Assembly: GCA_947568835.1 (NCBI GenBank)
Contig: OX387606.1
Span: 19,129,940 to 19,193,939, forward strand
Reading direction: 5' to 3'
Origin: Protonemura montana
Lineage: Eukaryota > Arthropoda > Insecta > Plecoptera > Nemouridae
DNA: 64,000 nucleotides
Shown here piece by piece: positions 23,591 through 34,715 of this stretch (position 1 is its first letter; each line of letters begins with the position of its first letter). The position numbers were made by a program, and so were the translations under genes. Below the pieces are notes generated by a model. That model searched no databases and had not been told where the DNA came from. It saw only the letters and a program-made list of their open reading frames with translations.

Positions 23591-25048
23591 CAGGGCATCG
23601 AACCCGAACCCGTAACTCGAAAAAACCTCAATTATGTGTGGAACCCGAACCCGAACCTGTATTTTAGTTATGAAAAACCTGAACCCGAACCCAAACTGGT
23701 ATTATTTTTCGGGTTTTTTCGGGTTTTTACACATCTTGCGTTTTATTTAAAATTGTGCAGATATCCTTCCAGGAGAGATGTAAGATATTTTTGTTTAGCG
23801 GAACTTTATCAAACCTTTATCTTACCCACCCATTTTCTGTGGGTAAGCACACTTACGCGCCTTTACTTGTCTATGTACCAGGCAGACGTCTCATTGCGCA
23901 GTCGGGCTCAAGAAAAATAATTATTTTATACGGTTTACATCGGTGAATGAGAATTTTTTTGAAATTTCTGCAGAATACTCAACCTGCGAGAGCTGTAACC
24001 TGTAACGTTAGCGTGGCTATCAGCGAACTCGTAGATTCTCTTCAATATCAACAGTGGTCCTACCAACAATTTGCTTTTATATAGCGCCGCTACCCTTCGT
24101 CGGGCAGCGCCGACGAAGCAATGGGACAGTATGGTACAAAAACAAAGACAAACTGGGTTGGGTATCGAGTGAATTGTTTCTAGTTATGCATCGTTTTTAA
24201 TTTAAGGCTTACCCGCTGATTTTGTTACAAATTAACCACTTTAATACCATTTCAAGGGAAATGGACAAAATGTAGGGAAATGGGAAGGGAATATCTTCTA
24301 TTTTAAGAAGTAGCAAGTTTGCACTTTACCAACTTACAACCAAATGTGTTGCTTGCTTTGGCATGCTCGGTCAGTATCAGTCTTTTTTTAATCGTCATAG
24401 GAGGTGGCCGTATTACGCTCTTGTGTTTTATGTACACCTTTGAATCATGGGGCGCAAACAAGAAAGCAAGATCAGAAAATAATTTAGTTATAGCTACGTC
24501 AAAAAGGAATCAAGTTGCAGAATAGACGGCTGTAACGTGATTATGAAGGTAAATTTGCAAATTTATTTATAAGTACATTGTATCGACTGTCGAGACCCAG
24601 TTTACAGTCTGCAGTTTGTATCTATTTCAAACCTTTTTCGTAGGACACATTAGTTATTAGTATTATATTTATAACCACTTAAAACTATAATATTATGCCA
24701 TAACTTAGTTGATATTTTTCATACCACCTAATCAAAATTAAACATCGATCCAAAAGTACCATTTTCATCCTGTACATTATTGCAAACATTTAAATGTCTA
24801 TCACTTTATTGTTGGAAAAATACAATAAACAAAATTTGCGAAAAACTATCGCTTGATCGAACTTAAAGCCATACCCCTTTGGAATCCGATCCCAAGCAGA
24901 CCGAAGGGAAAAAAACCTGAACCTGAACCCAAACAAACCCGAACCTGAACCTGAAAACGTACCAAACCCGAACAAGCAATCTTAAAAAAATCCGAAACCG
25001 AACCTGGAACTGAACCCAAACCGATATAAATTTCGGTTCGATGCCCTG
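23591..25048. mobile_element. Non-autonomous hAT-like transposon with AACCYGA subterminal repeats
   Basis: Terminal inverted repeats CAGGGCATCGAACC (23,591-23,604) and GGTTCGATGCCCTG (25,035-25,048) match perfectly over 14 bp. They are flanked by an 8-bp target duplication, GTTAGGAT (23,583-23,590) and GGTAGGAT (25,049-25,056), with one mismatch. An 8-bp duplication and a CAGGG start are typical of the hAT superfamily. Near each end are arrays of AACCCGAACCTGA-like repeats pointing inward (23,602-23,730 and 24,915-25,020), as expected of transposase-binding subterminal repeats. No transposase frame was seen in the 1.46 kb, so it would need a helper. A 9-bp perfect stem-loop lies inside at 24,095-24,118. 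Confidence 0.8.
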
Positions 25049-25056
25049 GGTAGGAT

Positions 25057-26850
25057 GTTAAAAAGTAGGAAAACCCAACACTACAACATTATATACATTA
25101 TATAGTTAGAATCAATGATTCATATCAGTAAAAAAAAAATGAAATTGACTCATGTTTGTTAAACAAAATTACAAATTTGTTTTGTTCCCACTCTAGCTAA
25201 GCTCTGCAACTGCTTGCACAAGACCAAGAAACGTTCAGCCCGTCTCTGTTGCAGGACTCGGACCTCAAATCCTAACTCGTATCTAGTCCATAGTTAATGT
25301 GTGTAGTTTGTCGTTGTTGGCCTCTTGCTGACCTATGACTTAACGTCTACCTCCACCTCCACGTCATACCAACCCTCTTTGTTCTTTAAAATGTGAATAT
25401 CTCAGAGAGCGACGAGATATGCTTGTTCGAACAGTTCCTACTGCCACAACTGCTCTGGGACTGGTGTTGCTACTGCCTGAAGTGGGTCTTCAAAAGAAGG
25501 CTACAAGAACTCTAGGTCACAGCGAGAATTTCGCTTTTTTGATGCTCGCAAGCAGTGGTGTAACTTGGCATTCTTGGACCCAAGGGCAACATTTATTTAT
25601 TGCCTCCCTGCCTCAAAAAAAAAAGAAGAAAAAAAACGGTAAGATAGACAAACATATTTTTGTTACAATTTGTCTATTTGTTTCGAAAGATAAAACTCAC
25701 CTTTTTATGTTACATGAAGATTATAGCAAATTTTAAATCTAAAAGGAAACGAAGAAAAGCTGGTCTAATCCAAGGGCCCTTATCAAAAAGCTCCACGTCA
25801 ATGAATTGCTTACCTAAGTAACCTAGGTAGGTTTTCAAAACTCCAAATTTAAACCTGAATTTATTTTTGAAAACAACATCATATTTAATCAAAATTAAAC
25901 GCCTCTTTTCACAATTTTTCTCCAGCATCTTCGATCAAAGCCTTTTTTTAAATAAAAAATGCGGCATTTTGAGACCAATATATAGACAGTTAAATCCACA
26001 ACAAAAAAGATAAAATAAAATAATAGCCATATATTAATCAATAAATTGCTGCTGATAGCCATGACAACATTAAACAGAGATAGATGAACACTAGAGCATA
26101 AATATAATGCTTTCCATGTGTTCCCGTTTCCAAATCAATTAAAGATTTATAAACTAAGTATATTTGCATGCACATATTGTGCAACTTTGCAATACCTGTA
26201 CAATTTAATTTAATTTAACTGTATTTTAATTTTTTTGAAAATTTTTTATTTACCTCAATACATAATATACATATACATTACATAATATATATATATATTC
26301 ATTAATTCAACATAATTTCACTGTTTTAATTTCACTGTTTTTAAATGCAAGACATTTTTTTATCATAGTGTTTATTCAGCAAAAATAATGCTTTCTTTGA
26401 TCTTTGTGAACTGTCTAGTTTCTCCTGCATAATAACACGGTAAGAATGTCAAAATTAGATCTTGCAAGAAAATAATGCAAACGTGCAGGGCAAAGACACT
26501 TAAATGACATTCGTAAGGTTGATATTTACTGGTTGCCCAAGAAAAAACAACGAATGAAAATACCCAGTGTTAAGAGAACAACTTGAAAAGGCAGAAAGCA
26601 AAGCTAAAATACCTGGATAAAGAAAATGATTGCATAGAAGTTCCAATAAAAGAGGTAGACGACAGAAAAACTGACATCGCAACACGAAAGGCAGAACTGG
26701 AGTTAGCCAGAACTTTGTTAGAACATGCACAGGATCTCCAAGCATCTCAAAACCAACGTAACAATTATCAAACCTTAGAAAGTACCCTTTTTATTATGAA
26801 GGATAACTTTTTTAATACTGATGACAAATAACCAGCACTTGAGCTGAACC
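25057..26850. other. Gene-poor AT-rich spacer with one short coiled-coil-like frame
   Basis: No exon of a known gene. An 82-codon plus-strand frame at 26,583-26,831 (MKRQKAKLKYLDKENDC...) is rich in Lys, Glu, Leu and Gln with heptad-like spacing, resembling the C-terminal coil of SANT/Myb-like transposon-derived proteins. It overlaps the ERCC1 3' untranslated region on the other strand and has no upstream domain, so it is at most a relic. A second 105-codon frame at 25,419-25,736 ends in a poly-lysine run from an A-rich tract and looks like chance. Confidence 0.35.
26789..26794 (-). terminator. Candidate poly(A) signal of ERCC1 (AATAAA)
   Basis: TTTATT on the plus strand reads AATAAA on the minus strand, 57 bases after the ERCC1 stop codon. 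The position and exact hexamer make it a good candidate, though cleavage cannot be confirmed from sequence. Confidence 0.55.
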
Positions 26851-28357
26851 CTACGTATGTCGTAGAAACGGCTGATGCAACGTACGATAGAGAGTCTTCG
26901 CTTTGTGACAGCCAAATCCTGGCACGAGTTCTAGCTCAGCTTCTGTCGCTTGGATGATTCGCGCCATTGAGCCAAATGTTCGAAGTAACGTAGATGCATC
27001 CGTTTTGTTGACGCAGCGTAGACTTGTTAAGGCATTCGCTACCTGTAACCAGCCAACGATGTTTTAAAATTAAAAAAATAGAACAGAACAAAGCATGGTT
27101 TTGTCTGTGTATGACATGCTCATAAGATGTGGATACCTTTGCATGCAGGCCTTCTTCTTTGCGCTCCATTATCAGATCTGGTGGCTTCCCCTCGAACATC
27201 TTGTAAGTTTCTAGTATCTTGCCGGCTTCTTCCGCGCTCCCGGCAAGCATCAAAGTCAGCCCAGCAAGGAGACATAGCCTGTTGACTTGTTTCAGCATAT
27301 GGCCTGGGTCAGCCTGGTCCACCTAATTTAAAAATGATGGCCAATAATTAAATGCGGCAGAGCTGCATACGACAACCATAAATAATTCCAAAATACTTGT
27401 AACAAATTGTCAGGGCAGGTGGTCGTATTCTCATGTATTGTGATTGTGTCGAGTGTCAAACATGAAGAGTACATCGTAACAATTAACAAGTGGTACAACC
27501 GAAGATGAAATAACAGATCTTTTTTTCTTCCTACCTGTAGCAGAAGTATACGTAGGCGATACTTATTTCCAAGTATTTTGAGCCGTGAATGGATGTAATC
27601 AGGGTTAAGGCTGTGATAGCGAAGGCTGAGGAAAAGCACACACGTAGAGCTGCCGACAACATAGTCAGGTACAAGATCGTCTTCAAACTCCCACGTTACA
27701 GAGGTGATGGACCGAAGCAGGGGGTTTTTCCGCTGAAACAAAAGTCAATTGTCTTTTCACATATCCTGGACCATGGCCTCATCCTCCACATTTCAAAAAG
27801 AAGTCTTCATTACCCCATAAATTGGTGGATGTACTTGAAGAGAACAGAAGAGAATAGATTGTAGGTACCTGACAAGGTCTGACCAAGAGTGATCCAGATC
27901 TTCCAACTTTTGGTACACCCGGCGCAACTGGCCGGCCAACTACAACCGCTGGCTTCAACTCACTTGTTGACGGTTTGACTATCTCGGCTTCTTTGTAGAA
28001 CTCGGACTTCTTTAAGTCACCAAATGCATCTAAAAATATAGCATAGGAACTTACCCAATAATACAAATAAAACCCTAATGCTATTGGAAGTGATGTTGGA
28101 GGAGTTTTAAAACCTACGGTTATTTACGATTCCCACAAGAATAATATAACTTAAAAGGTTAGAAGTATGTCAATAGAAGGTAGTGCCTATGGTAGTGCAC
28201 TCGTTTCCTTACCTGCAAAGTTTGAGCAATGAGCAGCTGGGTCTCGAGGATTATATGCTTTGGTGGGTGTTGTAGGTTTGATAACTTTTGTCGGCGGTTG
28301 TGCGTGAAAGTCGTCCTCGTCCATGTCGGACAAGTGTGTTATATCAAAATCTTCCAT
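26851..28357 (-). CDS. ERCC1: DNA excision repair protein ERCC1
   Basis: Five exons: 28357-28213, 28029-27869, 27732-27535, 27322-27137, 27042-26851; phases 1, 0, 0, 0; 293 residues, against 297 in human. ERCC1 is the non-catalytic partner of the XPF endonuclease and cuts 5' of lesions in nucleotide excision repair and interstrand crosslink repair. The central nuclease-like domain (about 98-230) is unmistakable: [46 protein letters not shown], and [11 protein letters not shown] with [10 protein letters not shown]. This includes the part that binds XPA in human. As in the family, the catalytic GDxnERKxxxD motif of XPF is missing. The last exon holds the double helix-hairpin-helix ([33 protein letters not shown] region), which pairs with XPF and binds DNA. 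The N-terminus is acidic and variable, as usual. The start [11 protein letters not shown] is the only ATG that fits. Confidence 0.96.
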
Positions 28358-28829
28358 ATTACTAAGCTAGATGAGTTTTATTACAAATAAATGGGTTTGA
28401 AAATTCACTTTTTTGAAGTACAATTGCAAAGAGAAGTAAAAGTACTGTTGACATGCGGAAAAGTAGAGAATAATGTTTAATTTTTAAACGATATTAATAA
28501 CGGCCTAAGATGTGTGCGAAATTCATACTCATATAATAATAGATAGATAATTCATAATTTCTATGCATCACTTAAAAGGTGCGAATGAATAATTGTCTGT
28601 TAAATATGATATGTCTTTCGACTCTTTTGAGTACTCTGCCGCGCCGAGCTGCTGCTTTCTGTATTTTTGTTGGCCTTGGGTTTGACAGCCCGTTTCAGCC
28701 AGCTGTTTATTGTTTTTGAACTGGATTTACTTCATTATGTGCATGTGATGGGAAGTATATACATCAGAGTAAACCTAAACGATCGTGCTCTCATGAGCCA
28801 TGTTTTTGTTAATATTAATTTGTTATTAT
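28358..28829. other. ERCC1 upstream region
   Basis: AT-rich sequence directly upstream of the ERCC1 start on the minus strand. It should hold the promoter; no TATA-like element at a convincing distance or other feature was recognised. Confidence 0.4.
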
Positions 28830-30169
28830 TATAAATGTATATACATATTTTTTTCCTTTGTCAAGTTGGTATTAGTACTACTTTGGCCATCTGTGGCCAG
28901 CTTTGCGAAACTTCTTGAATTGAATTTTGATTGAATTGATTTAGATATTAGTAAATATTCGTACAATTCCCTGTACATTTCTTTTAAGTTTAAAAAGTCT
29001 TCTTGAAGTCTAAGTCTAGGCGTAGTATAGATGTATATATATATAATACATTGTAGGGTCTGCTTAGGACTAGGTTCATCTGTTTTAATTATTTTCGAAT
29101 ATTTTTCTACTGTTTTTGTTGTGTTGTTTCTCTTGTGCACTTCCAGAATATATCGTCTATTGTCTTTATTTTGTTGCATTCACATTTGTTTGAGGCTAGA
29201 ACTCCTATTTTGGCTGGCTGAGTGTCCTTTTGTTTGCAGATGTCCAGTTATAAAGTGTATTATTGAGTTGATCTGCTCTCGGTTCATTCTTTGATCTTTG
29301 AACCATGTTTTGCTTTGATTTAGGTTCCCCCTTAATAGTGTGTACCTTGGTCTATGACCTATGTGTATCTTTGTATTCTTTCCAATTGTTTTTCCAGAAG
29401 GTGTTGAATTTATCTTTGATGCTTGGTATTATATCAGTATTTGCTATTTTGTCAATAAGTATAGCTTTGTTTACTTGGATTGCAGGCACCGTCAGGTTAG
29501 CGATAATATAGGCGTAGAATATTGATAAAAGTTAAGTATAAGCACTAATAATAATAATTGGTTTTGTTCAAAGAGATTTACATATTTACAGATGACAGTT
29601 TTGCAAATTGCTAGATAGGTAATATTCTTCAAGGGAGTAGAAGGGGTTGTTGAGAAGGAAGATACGCAGTTTAGAGTCAAAGGAGATGCGGGCAGGGAAG
29701 TTGATTGTTGATTTTGGTACAAAGGTATTAAGGGCAGTATTCGAAAAGTGTGGTTTTGTGGGGGAGGGCTCGTATTTTCTGTCTTTTCTTCATTGCGTGG
29801 GAGTGAACGGAGGAGTTAGGTGGGAATAGGTCAGGGTGGGATCTAACTAGGGTGCTTGTGATTTGAATGAGGGTGCAGGTTTCAAGAATTTTGAAAGTTA
29901 TGAAGAGGTGTTTGAATGTCTTACGGCGGGATACTCCTGCTATGATACGGACCGTTTGTTTTTGGGCAAGAAAGATTCTTTTTGCTTGGGAGGGAGGTGC
30001 CCCAGAAAAGGAGGCCGTAGGATAGGTGTGGGTGTAGGTGTGCATGATAAACTAGTTTGACGGTGTGGGGTTGACTATCATTTTTAGTTGGCGAAGGAGG
30101 AAGCAGGTATTTTTGATGTTGGAGAGGGTTTTTTGAACATGTAGCGACCAGTCTAGGTTTGGGGTGATG

Positions 30170-31286
30170 CAGTGGTTAATTTGTATCGGAAAAGGTGGGT
30201 AAACCCTAACTTTATTGAAACAGTGTGGGGGGGGGGGGGGGGGGGTTGGAGGAGAATAGTGTGCGCCATTTAAGAATTTGGTACCTACTGGGATGGTTAT
30301 AGGTGAGCAACCTCCTGATAGCATGGATTGGTGGATATGTCATGCTTTATTATGTATATCGTTCTTCGCAAGATCGTGAGAGCGTGTGGGCAGGCGGTAG
30401 CCAGCCCTTGGTGCGCTTTTACACCATTAACCTATTTACCGATATGTATACCATGGGCAATTTCACAGCTCACAGGGCAGTGTCAAGTGCGTAGTTCTAT
30501 TTATTTTATTGTACGTTTATACTATCATAATTGAATTACCTTCGAGAACCATACTATTCTGGACCATGGCGATTTCTCTTTCGGGCAACGACGTCTCTGC
30601 ATCTCGACCATTCCCAGTTGCCGAAGAACATGAACTTGCATTGACATCAACAACACTTACTGCATTAACTTGAGTAAAAAAACAAGTAATTTTGGATTTA
30701 CTGTTTGAGTGTGAGCCCGACCCACCAGCGTCGACCCCGCGCTTCCCTAGCGGCATGTTGGCCGATGAAAAGAACGCAACTTCCTCGGTTTAAGAAAGCA
30801 TCGCGACTGCATGATTGAGGGATTTTTTACTAAATAAATGGGAGTAGTGGGGATGAAAAATATGAAGCTGTGTCCCAGGAAAAAAGGGGAAATTTTTCTG
30901 AAAGTTTAGCTTTTAAGTTTTCGGAAAATGTTGGTCCGAACGCTGGCTTTGTTTCGTCGGCGCTGCCTATCAAAGGGTTGCGGCTCGCGCACAGCTAGGA
31001 ATACTATGTAACGATGCTAGGAGCTCCTCGATGCATTCGCGTGAATCTCAGTTATTGCTACAAACCTTAGAGTTAGACATAACATAAAACTCGGCTTTTC
31101 TTGCTATTGAAGCATGTTGGTATTAAAAATATTGTTTTGGCTTACACGATTGTTAGAAATCACATCATTTACACGGGCTACTGCGGTTACTGGTATAGGA
31201 ATAGGGAAGGTGAGTAAACGGGGTTTACGCATGAAAATAGGTAGATAAACGGAGTTTACGTGAGTTTACGCACAAATTAACCACTG
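30170..31286. mobile_element. hAT-like DNA transposon, 1,117 bp, with perfect 8-bp target duplication
   Basis: Terminal inverted repeats CAGTGGTTAATTTGT (from 30,170) and ACAAATTAACCACTG (to 31,286) match over 15 bp. The flanks are GGGTGATG (30,162-30,169) and GGGTGATG (31,287-31,294), a perfect 8-bp target duplication, the hAT signature. The duplication lies in the RT codons for ITP of the surrounding LINE, so excising the element would restore that reading frame. Subterminal GTAAAC/GTTTACG motifs repeat near the right end. It holds a candidate first transposase exon on the minus strand (30,756-30,540) but no full transposase. Confidence 0.88.
30540..30756 (-). pseudogene. Candidate first exon of a degenerate hAT transposase
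   Basis: The frame starts at ATG 30756 in a favourable context and reads MPLGKRGVDAGGSGSHSNSK followed by SKITCFFTQ, with a CAG-less but plausible donor AAG|GTAATT after 30540 (phase 1). Basic starts of the KxSKITSFF type are common before BED fingers of hAT transposases, and the exon lies wholly inside the hAT element. No BED finger, catalytic core or dimerisation domain follows, so it is at most a remnant. Confidence 0.3.
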
Positions 31287-32232
31287 GGGTGATGTAGATG
31301 CCAAGGAAATTTGTCAAGGGGGCACTAAGGAATTCCTTTACTGTTGACTCGGATGAGGAGGGAGTAGTCAGGGGAGTTTTTCTTAGTGTGGAAGTTGATG
31401 AAGGTGGACTTTGCTGGCTGTAGGGCTAGTTGGGTGTGTAGGCAATAGGATGAGATGATACTTGTTTGGGAGTTTGCAGCTTTGGTGAGTGAGCTGGTAG
31501 GTTGGGATTTCGGGTTGGTGAGGAGGTTGGTCGTGTCGTCTGAAAATTGGAAAAGGGAGCCTTGAGTTACAAGTTGGGGAAGGTCGTTGAGGTAGAGGAG
31601 GAAAAGCAGGGGGGGAGGAGCACAGAGCCTTGTGGTAGGGAGGGGGGTTTGCCGGGGGTTGAGGAGTTATTACGAACAACTTGGGTGTGGCGGGAGAGGT
31701 TGTTTTCCAGACTGTATAGTACGCTTAATAAATCGGAACATTCGATGAACTTGTTTTTGGGTATATTTTGTAGTATTCATTTTAATGCTTTGTTGATGGT
31801 TGTTGCCTCTGCTGTAAAAATGCTTGCTTTCTCGTTGAGCTTGAATTGTTTGTCAATATTTATAGGAGTTGAGATATGTATTGCGGCCCCTACATGCTCT
31901 CTCTCTCTCTTCTAGTTTTGATGTGTAGATGGGTATATGTGATAGCCATTTGTTTGATAGAATTTTGTTGTATTTGATAGAATTTTTGGTTCTGATTCTT
32001 CAGGATGGTTTATTGGTGTGTCCTGAATATTTATCTTTTTCATTAGTATTTTGTAATCTAATTCATAGCACAGGGCTTTATTACTTTTTCTAATTTGATG
32101 TTTATATGGTAAAGTTTCTGCGTATAAAGTTGATATTGCCCTTACAGAAAAATTGAACAAGCCAACTGGTCGCCACTTACCTAAATAATTTGAGGAGACC
32201 AGCAGGTATAAAATGTCGAAGGATAATACCAC

Positions 32233-33880
32233 TTGCAGGTCTCTTCAGAGATATCTTGGCAGTCGTTTTTCCTTCCCTTTGAATCCTTGGAATCCTTGGT
32301 TTGAGCTCGTCGCCAAACAACAGCGTCACGGTTTCTAAGCGGTACTCACGAGATTTTCTAGAGATATTCAACTGGAGTTTCAATGGTATGCCAGACAGGT
32401 CCAATGACGTAATTAACGTAATAGGAAGGATTCTTGACAGTGGACAATGGCATGTTATTGCTTTTGGTATACACTTTAAGGGTATAAATTTGACTAAGGA
32501 TAAAACTTCTTTAAAATGTGAATTACAGAACCAAAAGAAAGTGATGTGTAACGGAATAACCAATTCAATATTCGATGTTAATTTTAAATTAATTTTATTT
32601 ATCACAACAACCCTAAACTAAACTAAAACGGTATGTTTCAAAATATGCAATAGAGTCAGATGAAATATAAGTGGAGAGCACAGAACTAAATTCATATATA
32701 TATATGCACGGAATCGTTATCACAACCGAAGGTTGAATACTAGTATCTTTGGTTATTTCTATCTATATCTAATTTCGAATATTACTTTCTAATAATAGTA
32801 ATAACTATTCCACTCACAAAATGTATCCAACAGTTGATTTCTTAGAATATGAAATTGTGATTTGTAGAAAGAGGCCCCCAAAATTATCTAAATAAGAGTG
32901 ATGACGCACATTTGCTTGTGATACGACTGATACATTTGCAGCTATTTCAAAACAAAGTGTGAACTACATAATCGTTTTACAATGCCAGAATTGAATTAAA
33001 ATGCAATCGTGGCATGGCTGGTTTACATTCAGTCGGTACTCACCCTGGAATTGGCTCGGTGGTAGCCATGGACACAGCAACTGGTTCGGGAACCTCTGAA
33101 GGTGATACAGGATGAGGCAATAGATTTGCATTTGCAATGTTTTCTAAAAAACACCTGTTTCCCCGATCGCTTCCTGATGGCGGCATTGGTATTTTTAAGA
33201 GGGTCGTGTTTTTGACCATTGCTTGGGCTGCATGGCTGCACACTACACAATAGGGATGGTAACGGCACAAGCAAAACAATTCCTCACTGAGTAAGGCACA
33301 GAGATGGACTGTCGAACAAGATCCCACGCTGCAGATGTTCACGCTATTCGCAGGTCATTTCGCAGGTTCGAACGCAGGTCATTTATACCTACTTCGATTT
33401 TATATTACTAACTTAAGCCTAGTTTACATGGATCAAGACATTTCTATCAATTCCTTGATCTAAATTTTGCACATCAATGCAAATTTGAGCGAAAAAGTCT
33501 TGATCAAGACAATTGAGCTCAATTTTTCTAAATTAGAACAAACTCTATTTTTCGTTCAATCTAGAATGAAACAAACCAATCAGAGGCTATTTATGTGAAA
33601 CCACAACTCTTTCCCTCTTATACTTGGAAATTGGCACCTTTCTCGAAATTGCGAAAATTGCTTAAAATCGACTGATATTTTTTCTGATGGTTTGGAATTG
33701 ACGGCTCCTCTTTGGGGGTACGTTTGAATCTCATTTAGTGCGAAAAACCTTGCGTGCAAAACACTTTTCGTGCGTGACACTTAACATAGTGTGTGCCACA
33801 GGTACTGTGCCGCGTCCAGAGGGTGCCTAGGGTGAAGCCCTAGTCTCAAATAACTCGGATAGAGCAGAGGATCTTGGCAA
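32233..33880. other. Unassigned region between LINE relics
   Basis: Open frames on both strands overlap (for example 32,177-32,605 minus and 33,040-33,342 minus, the latter Cys-rich with a donor-like GG|GTGAGT at 33,046). No domain is recognisable, and the surroundings are transposon-derived, so no gene is called. Confidence 0.4.
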
Positions 33881-34398
33881 TTGGAATCGGAAATAACCTG
33901 GATAGATGGCAAAACATTATTGTTTTATGTATCCAATGACGAAATGTTTAACTTACCGGCCGTGAATCACAAAAACCCCTACCTTTTACGTCACGACAGG
34001 GCTCATAACATATTATGCTATTCAAACATAAAAAAGACGATGAAAAGCCCTTTGAGAGCAGGAAATAAGCTTTGGAGTGCGCTTCCCCAAGATTTAAAAG
34101 AAGTGGCAAAAACTAAGGACCACAAACATTTTGAAAACCAATTAAAAAAGTGGCTAATAACAAAATGCTTTTACACAATTGACAGCTTTTTGACCGGAAG
34201 TTAAGCATTGATTTTGAGTTTTAACATTTATGTCTATTTTAACATTTATGTCTATTGTACAGTGCATATTAGTGCAAAATTGTATATTTTATTGTATATT
34301 TGTACATTGACTTTTGGACTGTCCTCATATCATGTATGTGATCCTGTCGACGCTAAACATTCAAATAAAAAAATAAAAAAAAAAATAAAAATAAAATC
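33881..34398 (+). mobile_element. 3' end of a CR1/L2-like LINE, plus strand
   Basis: The plus-strand frame to 34,204 carries the C-terminal part of a LINE reverse transcriptase: NPYLLRHDRAHNI, then SPLRAGNKLWSALPQDLKEV, FENQLKKWL and CFYTIDSFL, the usual ending of this group. An untranslated tail follows and ends in an AAATAAAA-type simple repeat at about 34,362-34,398. It is 5'-truncated; about 107 codons remain. Confidence 0.68.
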
Positions 34399-34652
34399 AA
34401 CGCCCGGCTAATGTCAACACCGGGTTCCACCGTATAGGCGAGGCAATGTTATATGTCAGCACCGGGTCATCACCTGGTCAAGAAAAAATATGGTGTGATT
34501 ATATTTTAGGACCTCTGTAACTAATAAAGTCTGGCGGCAAAATAAAGAACGACAACAAACCATGTAGCCAAAATTTTGTTTCCATAGAAAAAACAAAAAA
34601 AAAAATTCAAATAAGCAAGTTAAATTAAAGAAATAAAAAAAAAATATATATA

Positions 34653-34715
34653 TCAGTCGGGATTCGATCTTAGATGTTCTGCTTTGGAAGCAGTCAACTA
34701 AGCCGCCCGGCCACC
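34653..34715 (-). repeat. tRNA-like sequence (SINE head or pseudo-tRNA)
   Basis: On the minus strand GGTGGCCGGGCGGCTTAGTT resembles a D-arm/A box, CTGC-TTCCAAA-GCAG can form an anticodon arm (CCA at the loop centre), and GATCGAATCCCG is a B box. The acceptor ends do not pair, so it is not a normal tRNA gene. AT-rich sequence follows it. Confidence 0.5.

Larger units (their letters stand above)
29500..31685 (-). mobile_element. 5'-truncated CR1/L2-like LINE, itself interrupted by a hAT element
   Basis: The minus strand from about 31,660 carries the middle of a reverse transcriptase: LPQGSVL, then (after a frameshift in a C-run) PLLFLLYLNDLPQL, FSDDTTNLL (the catalytic DD motif), and FLGIYITP. 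After the inserted hAT element it resumes at 30,161 with NLDWSLHVQKTL, RIFLAQKQTVRIIAG, and ends near 29,580 with KLRIFLLNNPFYSLEEYYL, the typical last residues of CR1/L2-group RT proteins. The 5' part is missing, as with most LINE insertions. A run of about 19 G lies at 30,226-30,245, inside the hAT insert. Confidence 0.72.
28830..32232 (-). mobile_element. RNase H-bearing LINE, degenerate, split by a younger LINE
   Basis: Two blocks on the minus strand read as one element. The right block (32,232-31,690) carries a post-RT segment (STLYAETLPYKHQIRKSNKAL, like the SLYVEAGEPPL...RR region of I/R1/jockey-group LINEs) and then the start of an RNase H domain (ASIFTAEATTINKAL, SDLLSVLYSLEN). The left block (29,490-28,830) continues with the RNase H end (IKDKFNTFWKNNWKEYK, NSIIHFITGHLQTKGH, then the zinc-knuckle-like CNKIKTIDDIFWKC in a shifted frame). 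Stops and frameshifts show it is dead. Between the blocks sits the LINE at 29,500-31,685. Confidence 0.7.

Noticed and set aside
23602-25020. Telomere-like (AACCCGAACCTGA)n sequence
   Set aside because: The units are irregular, occur as two inverted arrays, and are bounded by terminal inverted repeats with a target duplication, so they are subterminal repeats of a transposon.
25419-25736. 105-codon plus-strand frame
   Set aside because: Contains a poly-lysine run translated from an A-rich tract and no domain; treated as chance.
32177-32621. Overlapping long frames on both strands
   Set aside because: They shadow each other on opposite strands and neither shows a domain; at most an unrecognised LINE segment.
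33040-33342. Cys-rich minus-strand frame with a donor-like end
   Set aside because: No zinc-finger spacing or domain is recognisable, no acceptor partner was found, and the surroundings are LINE relics.
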